DNA of 64,000 nt, from assembly GCF_009557615.1 (NCBI RefSeq), contig NZ_CP045652.1, positions 2,108,001-2,172,000 of the forward strand, read 5' to 3'. Position numbers and translations under genes: made by a program. The notes under the pieces were generated by a model, which saw only the letters and a program-made list of their open reading frames with translations, did not search any database and had not been told where the DNA came from. Positions within the stretch are counted from its first letter, which is position 1. The number at the start of each line of letters is the position of its first letter. This document shows positions 1 to 9,270 of this stretch, one piece after another. This DNA is from Sphingobacteruim zhuxiongii (GTDB lineage: Bacteria; Bacteroidota; Bacteroidia; Sphingobacteriales; Sphingobacteriaceae).

Positions 1-679
1 TTAAGGTCTTTAAATCGATAATACCGAATAGTGTTCCCCCAATTTTCCCATCCTCATAAGTGGATTTTCCTTCTTCTGCGGTAGCGATAAAGAACAACGT
101 ATCGTCAAGCAGGGTGGCACCAGAGAAACCAAAAGGCAATCCATTAACTTGTGGTAGCGCAATATCAACCGCAGATATAACGGCAGAATCTGGCTTATTA
201 ATATCGCTAATCGTAAACAAAACATTGCGACCAGCAGGGCCATTCCCACGGTTTAGAAACAAGCAATGATCGCCATAAGAGGCTGCAGCCTCCAAATTAA
301 AGTCCAATTCATCGATCTGTGCGGTCGCACGCAGCCGTTGATACAAATCGCTTAACGAAAGCTTGTCGACTTGCTGATTCTGGGGTGAAAAAGAAAAACC
401 TAATTCACGTAGGGGAGTGGATCCCGATCCAAAAACATAGAAGCGACCATCTTGATAAAGCATGGCTTCAAGATCCAGCTTCTTAGGCTTCTCTATCTGT
501 TCCATAGGCGAATGCTCCTGCAAAACATATTTATGGAGCTTTGTACTTGCCATCTCATAATGATACAAATAATTGCTATGATCAGATAGGAGATAAATTT
601 GTCCATCCTGATATTCTATACCGGAGGCGGCGCTAATTCCAATAATATCGCAGAATGTCGCTAAAGTAAATTCGCTCAT
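1..679 (-). CDS. Beta-propeller-like protein (DUF6929-like), partial
   Basis: The reading frame is open from an ATG at 679 to the window edge, giving at least 226 residues without a stop, so the C-terminus is missing. The protein has no signal peptide. It contains repeated hydrophobic strand patterns such as GQIYLLSDHSNYLYHYEM and GRFYVFGSGSTPLRELGF, which fit the blades of a beta-propeller. I associate this with the DUF6929 family of Bacteroidota from memory; the family name is tentative. The gene stands alone here, separated by about 200 bases from the next gene on the same strand. Its function is unknown. Confidence 0.65.
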   Translation of the reverse strand, partial: MSEFTLATFCDIIGISAASGIEYQDGQIYLLSDHSNYLYHYEMASTKLHKYVLQEHSPMEQIEKPKKLDLEAMLYQDGRFYVFGSGSTPLRELGFSFSPQNQQVDKLSLSDLYQRLRATAQIDELDFNLEAAASYGDHCLFLNRGNGPAGRNVLFTISDINKPDSAVISAVDIALPQVNGLPFGFSGATLLDDTLFFIATAEEGKSTYEDGKIGGTLFGIIDLKTL

Positions 680-874
680 TGAATTGCTTATAATTGTACA
701 CTGCAATTTAAGCTATTCAATACAATTCAGGGCAATTAGCGACGATCTGTTGAATGTAAATAGCGAATAAAATCATTTCTAATGCCGAAAGATTAGATGG
801 CTTGAGTCTGTAAATAAGCAATCTGTCGTAGGTATTTCCGAAGGCAAGAGTTAAAGAATTCCTTAGAATATAAT

Positions 875-1623
875 CTATTTCTTGTAGGATATACTCCCTC
901 TATAAGACGAACCAGATGAGCCGTTGTAATCAAATACCTGCGGATAATCCCCATTATGAAAGTAGTCGGTGTAAATAAAGTTCACACTTTGATTATCTGA
1001 ACTGGAGTTTTTAATAATCAGGCTATTACTATATGCGAATTCCGATATAGATAGAATACTTAGATATGTAGATGCCCAACTGGGAGTGGTAAGATTCGAA
1101 AAAATTCCTTTCTGATTCGAGTAGTTAAACGTTTTGTGGTTTCTGACTTGTCAACGGACTCAATGCTCAGTAGATTACTATTATTATCGTAAGTGTAATT
1201 TTTTAAGATCTTTCCGTTGATATCTTGCAGTTGTATCAGTTGACTGCTATTATTGAGAATAAGAATTCGCTTGTCGCTCGATTGCCCAGAAGACATTGTC
1301 ACTTCAATTTTATTATTTCCATGATAAGTAAAATGAAACGAAGATGTCGTAATGGTGGTACTTAAATCAGATTGCTGTACCTCAGTTAATTTGTTGTCAG
1401 AATTATAAATGAATTTTAGGCGATAAAAGGAATTGGACTCTCCAGTTCTTATTCGATTCACTTCAGATAAGAAAGTTTTATTAGTATAAGTAAAGTGACT
1501 CTCTGTTCCAAGAAAGGTTATTTTTTCTGGTAGAATAACAGAAATCTCGTCCGTTTGGTCTTTCTTGCAAGCTAGCACAAACACCAAGGTAATCAATAAT
1601 AAAAAGTAATTAATGCATTTCAT
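875..1623 (-). pseudogene. Frameshifted lipoprotein of unknown function
   Basis: The protein starts with a lipoprotein signal (lipobox LVFVLAC, Cys at residue 19), so it would be anchored in a membrane. It carries YD-like strands (FIYNSDNKLTEV, KNYTYDNNSNLLSI), as in Bacteroidota DUF4595-type lipoproteins. The annotated frame ends at 1060 in an unlikely tail (TTRIRKEFFRILPLPVGHL). From about 1130 another frame continues naturally (FNYSNQKGIFSNLTTPSW ... YRGSISYKK) to a stop at 875-877. The restored length differs from a multiple of three by one missing base, so a single-base deletion near 1128-1132 (minus strand) explains it. It is either a real pseudogene or a sequencing error. Confidence 0.7.
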
Positions 1624-1903
1624 AATACGAATGTTTGGTTAGTTATTTTAAATATATATTAAATAATTAAATGATGGGGAGCTATAGCCCTATTTTTTTG
1701 TAATTGTTTCTTCGAGTCCCATCTCTTATATTTTTGTAGAATATAAAACACGTTCTCTTTTGTATCAACAACAAGCATTTCCCTCGGTCAAATTCCGCAT
1801 TCAATAATTGATAATCATAATTCATCATCTTGTTTTTCAGCGCTTTGCAATATTGTGCATTTTTAATAGCACAAATATTAAATAACCATAAAACTTTAAG
1901 ATC

Positions 1904-3490
1904 ATGAACAACGATGTATTTAAAATTATGGAAGATCTGAAATGGAAGGCTGTTGGTGTTGACCCTAGTACAGGTCAGACGCCCAACAATCAGTTTGTAT
2001 CCTTTCTACCGATTGGGCTCCCTATACCAGAAGAGGACTTCAAAAATCCATGGACACCAACGCAGTCCAATCTAACTGAAGCCGTTAAATCAGCAAAAGC
2101 AAACCAGGCTGGCACTAGTGATGCCAGCGATCCGGCGAATACCCCCGCCGCGTCGGCATCCGCAGCTATAGAAAATGTACTGTTAACAGCAGGATCCATA
2201 GGCCAATCCATGAATGCCTACCTCCAAACATTTTCATTAACGGATACAAAAATCTCTATCGATGAAACCTATCGCAGTTGGCCGAATGCAGCTAAAGTAA
2301 ACGACACTTGGTACGCGATCATCAATGGAGCAAACGGATTAGCGTCCGGACTTGAGGCAAACGAAGATATCAAAGCGGCCTTATTACGCGCAGAGAAGTT
2401 AATGGTCGATGAAGAAGGAAACGATACCCCGAAATTTGCAAAATACAATCAATATCGCGACGAATATTACGATGCCGTGCGAGAGCGGGATCGCCAGTAT
2501 GCCAACGCACTGAGCGATGCTTTAAAGTTTAACCTCTGGCCCATGCAAGGCAAAATCTATCAAGACGATGTCGAGTATGCTTGGGATAAATGGCAATCCC
2601 GAGGTGCCAAGCAAGAAATTGAAGAAGCAATGGCCCTCTTATCGGCGCAGGGGATTGATCCTGCTATACTTATGATACGTCGCGCAAAGATGAAATATGA
2701 AAATAGCCTAATCGCCATGCCAGGCATTGGCAATATCCCGTACACGTTTATTACACCAGGTAAATGGTACTCCGCCAACGGACCCGGATGGAACACCTAT
2801 AGCCAAACGGATTATCATTCTGAGAAAACATTTGATACCGTTTCCACAAAGAAAGAAATGTCCGCAAAAATTAGCTCCGGATTTAAACTTTTTGGAAAGC
2901 TAGACGCTTCTGTAAACCATTCCTCAAAGCATACTGAGAAACATGTCAGCTCGAGCTTCGAAGGCCTCACCATTACCTGCTCTTATTGTATTGCCAACAT
3001 CAACAGACCTTGGATGGATAGCACCCTAATGAATATCGGCAACTGGTTTCTTATGGGCAATTACGCGGAAGGATGCATTTCAACCGGAAAAGTAGATCAG
3101 GAATTCCACCCAGATGATCCCAAACAGTTTGTCTTGCTGCCTTCGGTGGTGACCAGCATGATTTTAATTAAAGATGTAGTTATTGCTTGGAGTAGTGCTT
3201 CATTTGATTCCAACGAAATTACCGATACCGTGAAAAATGGCGGCGCAGTCGGATTTGGGAATCTATTTGTATCGGGCAGTGGATCTGCAAGTTATAGAAA
3301 AGATCAGTATCATCAGGATCAGACATTCGACCAGAATACCCGACAGCTACGCGTCGATGGCGTACAGTTAATTGGTTTTGTATCTTCCATTATGCCATTT
3401 GCTCCGAAACTGAATGGCGCAAATTACACCCAGAAGAAAAAGGAAGAGCCGAAAAAAGAAGAACCTGTAAAAGAAGAAGAGAACAAATAA
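1904..3490 (+). CDS. Cytosolic-looking protein of unknown function, 528 aa
   Basis: I do not recognise a named family. There is no signal peptide. Residues about 45-80 are Ala/Ser/Thr-rich and probably disordered. A middle part (about 300-345) with alternating polar and hydrophobic residues reads ISSGFKLFGKLDASVNHS. The conserved-looking C-terminal domain (about 355-505) contains NRPWMDSTLMNIGNW and SMILIKDVVIAWS. The last 14 residues are a Lys/Glu-rich tail. The next gene repeats the C-terminal domain, so the two are paralogues. It heads a three-gene cluster with that paralogue and a CHAP-like protein, all on one strand with 9-10 bases between genes. Function is unknown; the neighbourhood suggests a dedicated three-component system. 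Confidence 0.8.
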   Translation: MNNDVFKIMEDLKWKAVGVDPSTGQTPNNQFVSFLPIGLPIPEEDFKNPWTPTQSNLTEAVKSAKANQAGTSDASDPANTPAASASAAIENVLLTAGSIGQSMNAYLQTFSLTDTKISIDETYRSWPNAAKVNDTWYAIINGANGLASGLEANEDIKAALLRAEKLMVDEEGNDTPKFAKYNQYRDEYYDAVRERDRQYANALSDALKFNLWPMQGKIYQDDVEYAWDKWQSRGAKQEIEEAMALLSAQGIDPAILMIRRAKMKYENSLIAMPGIGNIPYTFITPGKWYSANGPGWNTYSQTDYHSEKTFDTVSTKKEMSAKISSGFKLFGKLDASVNHSSKHTEKHVSSSFEGLTITCSYCIANINRPWMDSTLMNIGNWFLMGNYAEGCISTGKVDQEFHPDDPKQFVLLPSVVTSMILIKDVVIAWSSASFDSNEITDTVKNGGAVGFGNLFVSGSGSASYRKDQYHQDQTFDQNTRQLRVDGVQLIGFVSSIMPFAPKLNGANYTQKKKEEPKKEEPVKEEENK

Positions 3491-3499
3491 TTGGCTGAT

Positions 3500-4723
3500 A
3501 TGGACTTTCAAGAAAAACTACGGGAATTTTTTCTGAACCAATTTAAGGATGGAATGGACCAAAGCAAATTCTTTATCGCCTTTGAACCGATTGGCTGTAT
3601 GATTGATGAGCTTGATCCCGCGGATCCGCAAAGTAAAACCAAAGCTAACGAGCAATTGTCCATTCTGGCAGAACGCCTCCCGGCTATACAAGAAAGTATG
3701 AGTTTTGGGACTTCCAGATTTACAGATTTATTAGAAACCCTAGTTTACGGAAGTGCATTTCGTGAAGACCTCTTTGAGGAGTCTGAAAAAGGCGATTATA
3801 AAAAGATCTTTAATCGCGCAAAAGCCGAAGCGCTGGCAAAATTGGAACAGGGAAAAAGAGCCTCCGTCGTCACAGCGACAGGCTCTTACTTTCTTGTTAC
3901 CGGGCAACCAGAAGCGTGGTATAATAAAAACGCAGCAATTTGGACGTCCAAATCGTTCTCCCAAAAGTTTACAGAACAATCGGCATCAGAAGAGAAACCT
4001 ATGAGACTCGATCTTCAATGGAAGAGGATCGATCAATCTCGAATAACTAGTCCATTGCAAAATAAATTCGAAGGCTTGATTAAACATCGTTTAGTTAGTG
4101 ATAAACCAATTGTAAAGGAATTCCAAGTAAAATTCCCTTTGCAACGAAGCAATAGCAACTTCCAACAAATGAAGCTGCAGCATGTCCGTAGCAATCGAAT
4201 CAATATGCCGGTTGAACCAACCCAGCGAATGGATCTTAAGCTACAGCATTTGCCGCCAATCTTGTCCAAACGGATTGAACTAATCCACATGCTAAAGAAG
4301 GATGATCTACTCGTACAACAACCTTCACAGGCGGATGGTTTCGAACTGTCATTTGACTACTGTTTGGTCAATCTACAGCGAGATTGGTTCGATCGATCAC
4401 TGCTTCATTATGCTAAACTTTGGTATGCGAAAGCCCTTGAAAAAGACTTCTTCTCCAATGGAATGAAGGATAACACTAACAGGGGTGAACTGAAATGTAT
4501 CACGACCGCGATGATTTTGGTTAAGAATCTCAAGATTGTCGCCAAATGGAGCCAACAAGATAAAGTGAATGCGGGCGACAGCATCAGCTTAGGATTTTTC
4601 AATGTCGCAGACAGTGAAATAAACAGTAAAAACGAATTAATAAACCCTGGGATTCAGGCCTTAGGTTGGATATGTGAGGTATTTCCGGCATTGCCTATCG
4701 TTAGTGATCCCAAACTAACGTAA
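3500..4723 (+). CDS. Paralogue of the upstream gene, unknown function
   Basis: I chose the ATG at 3500 over a TTG at 3491, which directly abuts the previous stop. The C-terminal domain (about residues 275-405) matches the upstream protein: DYCLVNLQRDWFDRSLLH corresponds to SYCIANINRPWMDSTLMN, and TAMILVKNLKIVAKWS to TSMILIKDVVIAWS. Both end in a hydrophobic strand followed by a Pro-rich tail (CEVFPALP here). Residues about 165-260 are basic and Gln-rich. There is no signal peptide or membrane segment. It is probably co-transcribed with both neighbours. No family name can be supported. Confidence 0.78.
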   Translation: MDFQEKLREFFLNQFKDGMDQSKFFIAFEPIGCMIDELDPADPQSKTKANEQLSILAERLPAIQESMSFGTSRFTDLLETLVYGSAFREDLFEESEKGDYKKIFNRAKAEALAKLEQGKRASVVTATGSYFLVTGQPEAWYNKNAAIWTSKSFSQKFTEQSASEEKPMRLDLQWKRIDQSRITSPLQNKFEGLIKHRLVSDKPIVKEFQVKFPLQRSNSNFQQMKLQHVRSNRINMPVEPTQRMDLKLQHLPPILSKRIELIHMLKKDDLLVQQPSQADGFELSFDYCLVNLQRDWFDRSLLHYAKLWYAKALEKDFFSNGMKDNTNRGELKCITTAMILVKNLKIVAKWSQQDKVNAGDSISLGFFNVADSEINSKNELINPGIQALGWICEVFPALPIVSDPKLT

Positions 4724-4733
4724 GAAACTTATT

Positions 4734-5837
4734 ATGGAAAATTTTAGAACAAAGATCGCGGAACTCGCCAGTCGAGGCTTCGATACTGGCGCCATACTCA
4801 ATGAGCAAGACTTGCCGGCCAGCGGCGTAGCTATTTGTCAAAATTGCGTGTTGTATGCTTGTCCAGATAACTTAATTTTCGAAGTACATGGAAATATATT
4901 GATGAAATATCAGGAAGCAGGTGAAACAAACTCGAGCTTGGGATATCCCCGTTCGGATGAGATGGACGATCCAGAATTTTCAGGCGGAAAAGTTAGCTAC
5001 TTTGAATACGGAAAAATACGCTGGCAATATCCCAACGGGAGCCAGATTGAAATGTATGAATATGTCGATTTAGATAGCTTTGAACAGCAACAAGCACCAT
5101 TGCGCGAGAAGCTCCAAGAGATAGCGAATTATGCGTTCGAAGCGCTTTCTGAATCGCAGCATTCCATAGAACAGCGAATTACGAAGGGGAATAAGGAGTC
5201 TTGGTGTGGCAAGGCAGTTGGATATTTCTATGCCCGCGCAGGTGCGCCAACAAAAACGACAAGCCAATTTATGAATACCAGTAATATCGCATTATTTGGA
5301 TCCTATGGCACCACGACTTTCGATCAATCCGGAGAGTTACGTAGCGACTACCGCGAGAATACGACTTTAAAAGAGCAGCATGTTGCGCAAGATGCCGCCA
5401 GGAAGATGATTACCTTCGAAGACATAGAGGCCGAATACGACTTGGATATCCTCCCAGGAGATATCGTGCTCGTTGATAATACAGGAAAGGGTGGTGCCGA
5501 TCACATTCAGATTGTCTATAAATATAATCGCGAAAATCGCATGCTAACGGTGATTGATGGCAATGGAAGCGGTTTTGCATTAGCCTCCCTTGGAATTCCA
5601 AATAATGATGCCGAACTCCGTAAACTTTCTCCCGACGGTATCCCCGTTGCAGATAAAAAACAGTGGATAGAAGATGATCTCGGTATTTCCTTAATCTATC
5701 AAGGCGATGTAGGTGGACACGTCAGTATCTCATGCCATATTCTAAAACCTGAATTTCAAATCACGCATAAAGATAATGCCCTAAAACACAAACGTGTATG
5801 GGCAATAGTTAGACCATCAATATTGGATTTAAATTAA
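4734..5837 (+). CDS. CHAP-like amidohydrolase with one LGFP repeat
   Basis: Residues about 50-108 form one LGFP-type repeat (ILMKYQEAG, SSLGYPRSDE, YFEYGKIRWQYPNGSQIE), a module found in cell-wall-associated proteins. Residues about 150-300 look like a papain-fold CHAP/NlpC-type domain: Cys158 in ESWCGKAVGYFYARAG, LPGDIVLVDN, and His257 in GADHIQIVY. Such domains cleave amide bonds, often in peptidoglycan. No signal peptide is visible, so export by another route or an intracellular substrate is possible. It closes the three-gene cluster, 10 bases after the second gene, and is followed by a convergent gene 8 bases away. Confidence 0.72.
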   Translation: MENFRTKIAELASRGFDTGAILNEQDLPASGVAICQNCVLYACPDNLIFEVHGNILMKYQEAGETNSSLGYPRSDEMDDPEFSGGKVSYFEYGKIRWQYPNGSQIEMYEYVDLDSFEQQQAPLREKLQEIANYAFEALSESQHSIEQRITKGNKESWCGKAVGYFYARAGAPTKTTSQFMNTSNIALFGSYGTTTFDQSGELRSDYRENTTLKEQHVAQDAARKMITFEDIEAEYDLDILPGDIVLVDNTGKGGADHIQIVYKYNRENRMLTVIDGNGSGFALASLGIPNNDAELRKLSPDGIPVADKKQWIEDDLGISLIYQGDVGGHVSISCHILKPEFQITHKDNALKHKRVWAIVRPSILDLN

Positions 5838-5844
5838 ACCGAAT

Positions 5845-6480
5845 TTACAATCCCTTTTGCTTTTCCTGATAGCGAAGATTATAGTCCTTGACCAATTGAT
5901 TTAAAGCATTTTGGTTGGATTTCGTATTGAAATCATGTTCCAGGGCTTTGATTGCGATTTCATCATCCGCAAATAAGGCTTTTACATGGGCTAATCGATC
6001 GGCGAATTCGGGGTTAAACAATCCATCCGGATTGTAGTAATAGACGGTGTCGACGCCCTCTTTATAGATGTTGTAAATTCGAAATTTCGAAATCTCGGAT
6101 TGTCCACTCGATGCGGAAAACATCAAGTCATTTTCAGGAATAAGATGCATAGGACCTGCATCTTCTAAACAGAAGAAACGCGGCTTCTTGCGTTTCTTAT
6201 TTGTCTCGTGGTAAGAGAGAATATAACGACGATTTTTCACCAAATCATGCGCAGAAATGATATCGTTACTTTTTACCATAATCGGCCTTTTTTCTCCCTC
6301 GCGACGGACCTGCAAAAAGTTCTCTGAAGTCGAAAGGATTTCACAGTATACGGTGTCATTGGAATTCGTCACGTAAAAACCTTGATGTGCTTGTGCGGAT
6401 ACCATCTTCGTTAATGATAGCATAGTAAGAAGGAGTACGATTGTCAAACTACGAGACCAATTCTGTTTTGTAAAATGCAT
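5845..6480 (-). CDS. Secreted protein of unknown function, 211 aa
   Basis: Residues 1-29 form a Sec signal peptide (basic start, LTIVLLLTMLSLTKMVSA, cleavage near AQA), so the protein is periplasmic or surface-exposed. The mature part begins GFYVTNSNDTVYCEIL, resembling small beta-rich envelope proteins of Bacteroidota that begin with a 'GYYI.n.GDTI.G.I' pattern. The C-terminal 40 residues are helical and charged. It is convergent with the CHAP-like gene and has no operon partner. The function is not recognised. Confidence 0.7.
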   Translation of the reverse strand: MHFTKQNWSRSLTIVLLLTMLSLTKMVSAQAHQGFYVTNSNDTVYCEILSTSENFLQVRREGEKRPIMVKSNDIISAHDLVKNRRYILSYHETNKKRKKPRFFCLEDAGPMHLIPENDLMFSASSGQSEISKFRIYNIYKEGVDTVYYYNPDGLFNPEFADRLAHVKALFADDEIAIKALEHDFNTKSNQNALNQLVKDYNLRYQEKQKGL

Positions 6481-6892
6481 ATGAAACTGTTAGTGTAATC
6501 AAAAATAATTAATGAAGGTTAATTTGTGTCTATATTTTTTTAAATAATTTTTCCACCTTCGATTGGGTACTTAGCTACTTTGGCTCCTCAATTGCATGCA
6601 TTTATAATGATAGTTTTAGGGATGGTATTCGATATAAAACAAATCAAAATGTTTACGTTATATTTGGGAATAGTGATTGAATGAGAAAATACTTTAAGGT
6701 TTAGGTTAATTCCTTCGTCATTCAAGTTTTTCCTTCTAGCTATTAATGTGCAGATTTTGAAAAAGGAAACGAAGACTAAACAATTCGTTTCATCGATTCT
6801 TAGCATATTATTTAATTTGGATAGCGATGCCGCATTTATTTGAGCAAACTAGGAGGATGTTAAAAAGAGTTTTAAACCGAACTATATCAGTG
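6481..6892. other. Intergenic region, no supported gene
   Basis: AT-rich spacer between two divergent genes. A 72-codon frame on the minus strand (6588-6806) lacks a convincing ribosome site and has poor protein-like composition. I see no repeat or RNA gene. Confidence 0.5.
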
Positions 6893-7375
6893 ATGAATTT
6901 AAAGTGTATTCAACTGATTTTCTTGCTTTCCCTTTCTATATTCTATGCATGCGATTATCAACACATAGGGGGTCCAGGACCGGAGAACTCATTTTTTCTG
7001 CGTTCGGAAAAACACGAGATTAGGGATACGTTACTGAAAAGAGAGATCTTAATTGACTCCATAATCGTTGACTACGATGGAGTTTCTAAGCTTAGTTTAC
7101 AAGTCGTCAATCATCAGGATCGTATCGGACAAGTAGAGTATCATAAGTTAGTTACGGTATGGAAGAACGGATATTCGAATTTATATGCCTGCGAAAATGA
7201 AGGCGTTCAGGACGTTTCAGGAAAGTACACGCTAAATTATAACCTTTATGCTCATGAAAAAGAGGATCAAATTTTCGTGGTTTTGAAAGAGAATCCTTTG
7301 GAATTATTTCCGCTTCCTGCAATATCAAATGCTCGGTATCTAGATAAACGAGCATCACTCAATCGTCTACGATAA
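6893..7375 (+). CDS. Small lipoprotein of unknown function
   Basis: I placed the start at the ATG at 6893 because the signal peptide then begins normally (MNLKCIQLIFLLSLSIFYAC), with a lipobox ending in Cys20. An upstream in-frame ATG at 6827 would add 22 residues before the signal and is unlikely. The mature protein of about 140 residues is predicted from its composition to be beta-rich, but no family is recognised. It opens a run of orphan small genes typical of toxin-immunity regions. Confidence 0.65.
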   Translation: MNLKCIQLIFLLSLSIFYACDYQHIGGPGPENSFFLRSEKHEIRDTLLKREILIDSIIVDYDGVSKLSLQVVNHQDRIGQVEYHKLVTVWKNGYSNLYACENEGVQDVSGKYTLNYNLYAHEKEDQIFVVLKENPLELFPLPAISNARYLDKRASLNRLR

Positions 7376-7451
7376 AGGACTAAGGTACGAAGCAAGTCTA
7401 AATCAAGCCATTAGGATCTATATCAATACCAATTCCATTTAAGTAAAGGAA

Positions 7452-7712
7452 TTAAGGATAAGTTGACTGAATTTTAGCTATTACTTTCTTATAATAACAT
7501 GTTTTATCGGTTTCATCGATTTCTATAATGTCGACATCATTTGCTTTTAGCAATTGAATTTTATCGATCGATTTTGCCATATATGCGCTGGGTATATAAT
7601 AGTATAATTTGTTTTTGATAAAGCCGCTTCTTTTATAATATTTGCTGCGTGCACGATAGCTTAAATGTTTTTGAACTGGCTCTTCTTTTTGCGTTGGCAG
7701 AGAATTGTCCAA
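7452..7712 (-). CDS. Small hypothetical protein, doubtful
   Basis: The last 45 residues have normal protein composition (IDKIQLLKANDVDIIEIDET). The first 22 lie opposite the start of the better-supported plus-strand gene at 7649, so the true start, if any, is probably the Met near residue 45. It may be the tail of a broken gene. No family is recognised. Confidence 0.3.
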   Translation of the reverse strand: MDNSLPTQKEEPVQKHLSYRARSKYYKRSGFIKNKLYYYIPSAYMAKSIDKIQLLKANDVDIIEIDETDKTCYYKKVIAKIQSTYP

Positions 7713-8002
7713 ATCTTTATAGTCATCTAGATAAATTGAGTGTTATTGAGAGAGAATGTACTGGGGTAGGGCAGTATATTTTTTTAAACTATAATAATGA
7801 TTCTGACCTTTTGATGATTTCTGAAGATATTTTGTCTATTGATAAATTGATAGAAATAAGGGATCTCGAGTTAATTTTAGGTTTTGTAGGGAATGTTAAT
7901 GAAGGTAAATTGAGTAATATCGAGATATTTGTAAATGGATCTGATGACTGGAATTGTGATTATACTGGTTTTGGTTTAAGAGAAATAAGATTGTCTCCGT
8001 AA
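7649..8002 (+). CDS. Immunity-like protein, 117 aa
   Basis: Starts with GTG at 7649; no better start is in frame. The pattern FELALLFALAENCPNLYSHL followed by SVIERECTGVGQYIFLNY recalls a family of small cytosolic proteins (an N-terminal helix, then 'xSREfTGVGfyxxF') that accompany RHS and other polymorphic toxins. That family link is from memory. The C-terminal part NCDYTGFGLREIRLS is beta-rich. The next genes include an Imm27-like protein and an RHS toxin tail, which fits an orphan immunity role. The N-terminus may be slightly truncated. Confidence 0.55.
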   Translation: MHDSLNVFELALLFALAENCPNLYSHLDKLSVIERECTGVGQYIFLNYNNDSDLLMISEDILSIDKLIEIRDLELILGFVGNVNEGKLSNIEIFVNGSDDWNCDYTGFGLREIRLSP

Positions 8003-8342
8003 GAGTTCAATATTTCGGTACAATAAATCTTTCAGATCTTATACTGACTTCTTTCTTAAATCTATTCAATAGATTGGTTTTTGATTACCGTGTTGCTAAA
8101 TTGAAAATTTTTGCTTCAATTTCCGTCACTGGCGCCAAGCCCCGAAACGTTGTTTGCAATCCACTTCGCTTCATACTAGCAATTGCCAGGGGTCTTACTT
8201 CGTTTTTATCAAGTCGCACGCTGCACGAATTGCTTACTATAAAGGACTTTGCTAAATACCTCCATTTTCCTATCTTCGATTCAGCTCTGCGACTTCGCAA
8301 AGTAGCTGGGATATATTGAATTAATTTAAGCAAACATTCCAA
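8003..8342. other. Intergenic region with integron-like core site at 8149
   Basis: No gene is supported; frames at 8074-8319 and 8085-8342 overlap each other and look random. The string CCCGAAACGTTG at 8141-8152 resembles CCCAAAACGTTA found at 13370-13381 and, on the minus strand, at 41929-41940. GTTGTTTGC at 8149-8157 is complementary at 8 of 9 positions to GCACACAAC at 9100-9108, beyond the next gene. That is the relation expected between the left end of an integron cassette and its own attC site. Confidence 0.4.
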
Positions 8343-9089
8343 ATGACAAAAGCATTCTTGACGCTCTTTTTAACTTTTAGTTTGACAATTTTATATGGAC
8401 AAACTTTTAATGAAAGATATGGACAGCCAATTGTTGTTCTAGTGGAAACAGACCCTTGGCTTATGGTTATTGGTTCAGATGTTCCAACTTTTGCCTTATA
8501 TGAAAATGGACAAATTATTTACAAGAAAATAGTTAACAAAGAATGGAAATATTTTGAAGTCTCAAATGACAGAGAAACAACACAAAAAATCGTAAAGTCA
8601 TTTGGAATTACTGATAGTCTAATGAAACAGAAAGATTTTATTGAGGCTTCAAGTTGGACTGACCAACCGACAAACGTTATGATTTTAAACTTTGATACGG
8701 TAAGACAAATAAGTGTCTATGGTAGCATTCGTGAAACTAAAACCGAAGCAAGAGCAAAAGTGCCAAAAGATTTCTTAACTGTATTTGACAACTTAATTAA
8801 ATTTGAATCTGACAAAGCCAAAGAGTGGTTACCAGACACAATTGAGGTTTTGGCTACAATGTACAATCATTCACCTGAAAAACCTTTAAAGTGGAATGAG
8901 GAATGGAATGACATAAAAAGTAGTTCAACAGTTAAAAGGAGTGATGGCTTATTCAGTATTTACTTAGACAAGAAATATTTTGATGACTTTGTCAAACTTC
9001 TAAAAAATATAAAGGAAAAACAAGCAGTAGAAATTAATGGAGAAAAATACTCATTGACATACAGATTACCTTTTCCAAATTTACAATGA
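8343..9089 (+). CDS. Secreted protein of unknown function, 248 aa
   Basis: A signal peptide covers residues 1-20 (FLTLFLTFSLTILYGQ), so the mature protein is probably periplasmic. The sequence is polar with Trp-rich patches (KEWKYFEVSNDRETTQKIV, KWNEEWNDIKSS) and no catalytic motif that I recognise. It lies between two integron-like core sites (8149 and 9100-9201), so it appears to be the cargo of a cassette of about 1046 bases in the plus orientation. Confidence 0.68.
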   Translation: MTKAFLTLFLTFSLTILYGQTFNERYGQPIVVLVETDPWLMVIGSDVPTFALYENGQIIYKKIVNKEWKYFEVSNDRETTQKIVKSFGITDSLMKQKDFIEASSWTDQPTNVMILNFDTVRQISVYGSIRETKTEARAKVPKDFLTVFDNLIKFESDKAKEWLPDTIEVLATMYNHSPEKPLKWNEEWNDIKSSSTVKRSDGLFSIYLDKKYFDDFVKLLKNIKEKQAVEINGEKYSLTYRLPFPNLQ

Positions 9090-9099
9090 AATACAAGCC

Positions 9100-9201
9100 G
9101 CACACAACATTAGTTTGGCAAAATGCGGGGTTAAGTTCAGAGATGTACATCTCGCTTGTTCAGCAGCTCTATTTGATGAAGACGCAAACTGTTTGTTGTA
9201 A
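9100..9201 (+). repeat. attC-like hairpin after the 8343-9089 gene
   Basis: Starting 11 bases after the stop codon, the arm ACAACATTAGTTTGG (9104-9118) pairs imperfectly with CAAACTGTTTGTTGT (9185-9199) across a 66-base loop. The outer bases GCACACAAC and GTTGTAA occupy the places of the inverse core (RYYYAAC) and core (GTTRRRY) of an integron attC site, though neither matches the consensus exactly. Complementarity to the core at 8149 supports the reading. Confidence 0.45.
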
Positions 9202-9270
9202 TTATAGATAACGACATTAAATAAAACGACATAACAAATGGAACTACCGAAAGACAGAATAATTAATGCA

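Noticed and set aside
6588..6806. 72-codon frame on the minus strand
   Set aside because: No protein-like pattern, spans an AT-rich divergent spacer where promoters are expected.
8074..8342. Overlapping open frames on both strands before the secreted-protein gene
   Set aside because: Random composition, no ribosome site, overlapping each other; the region fits a cassette border better.
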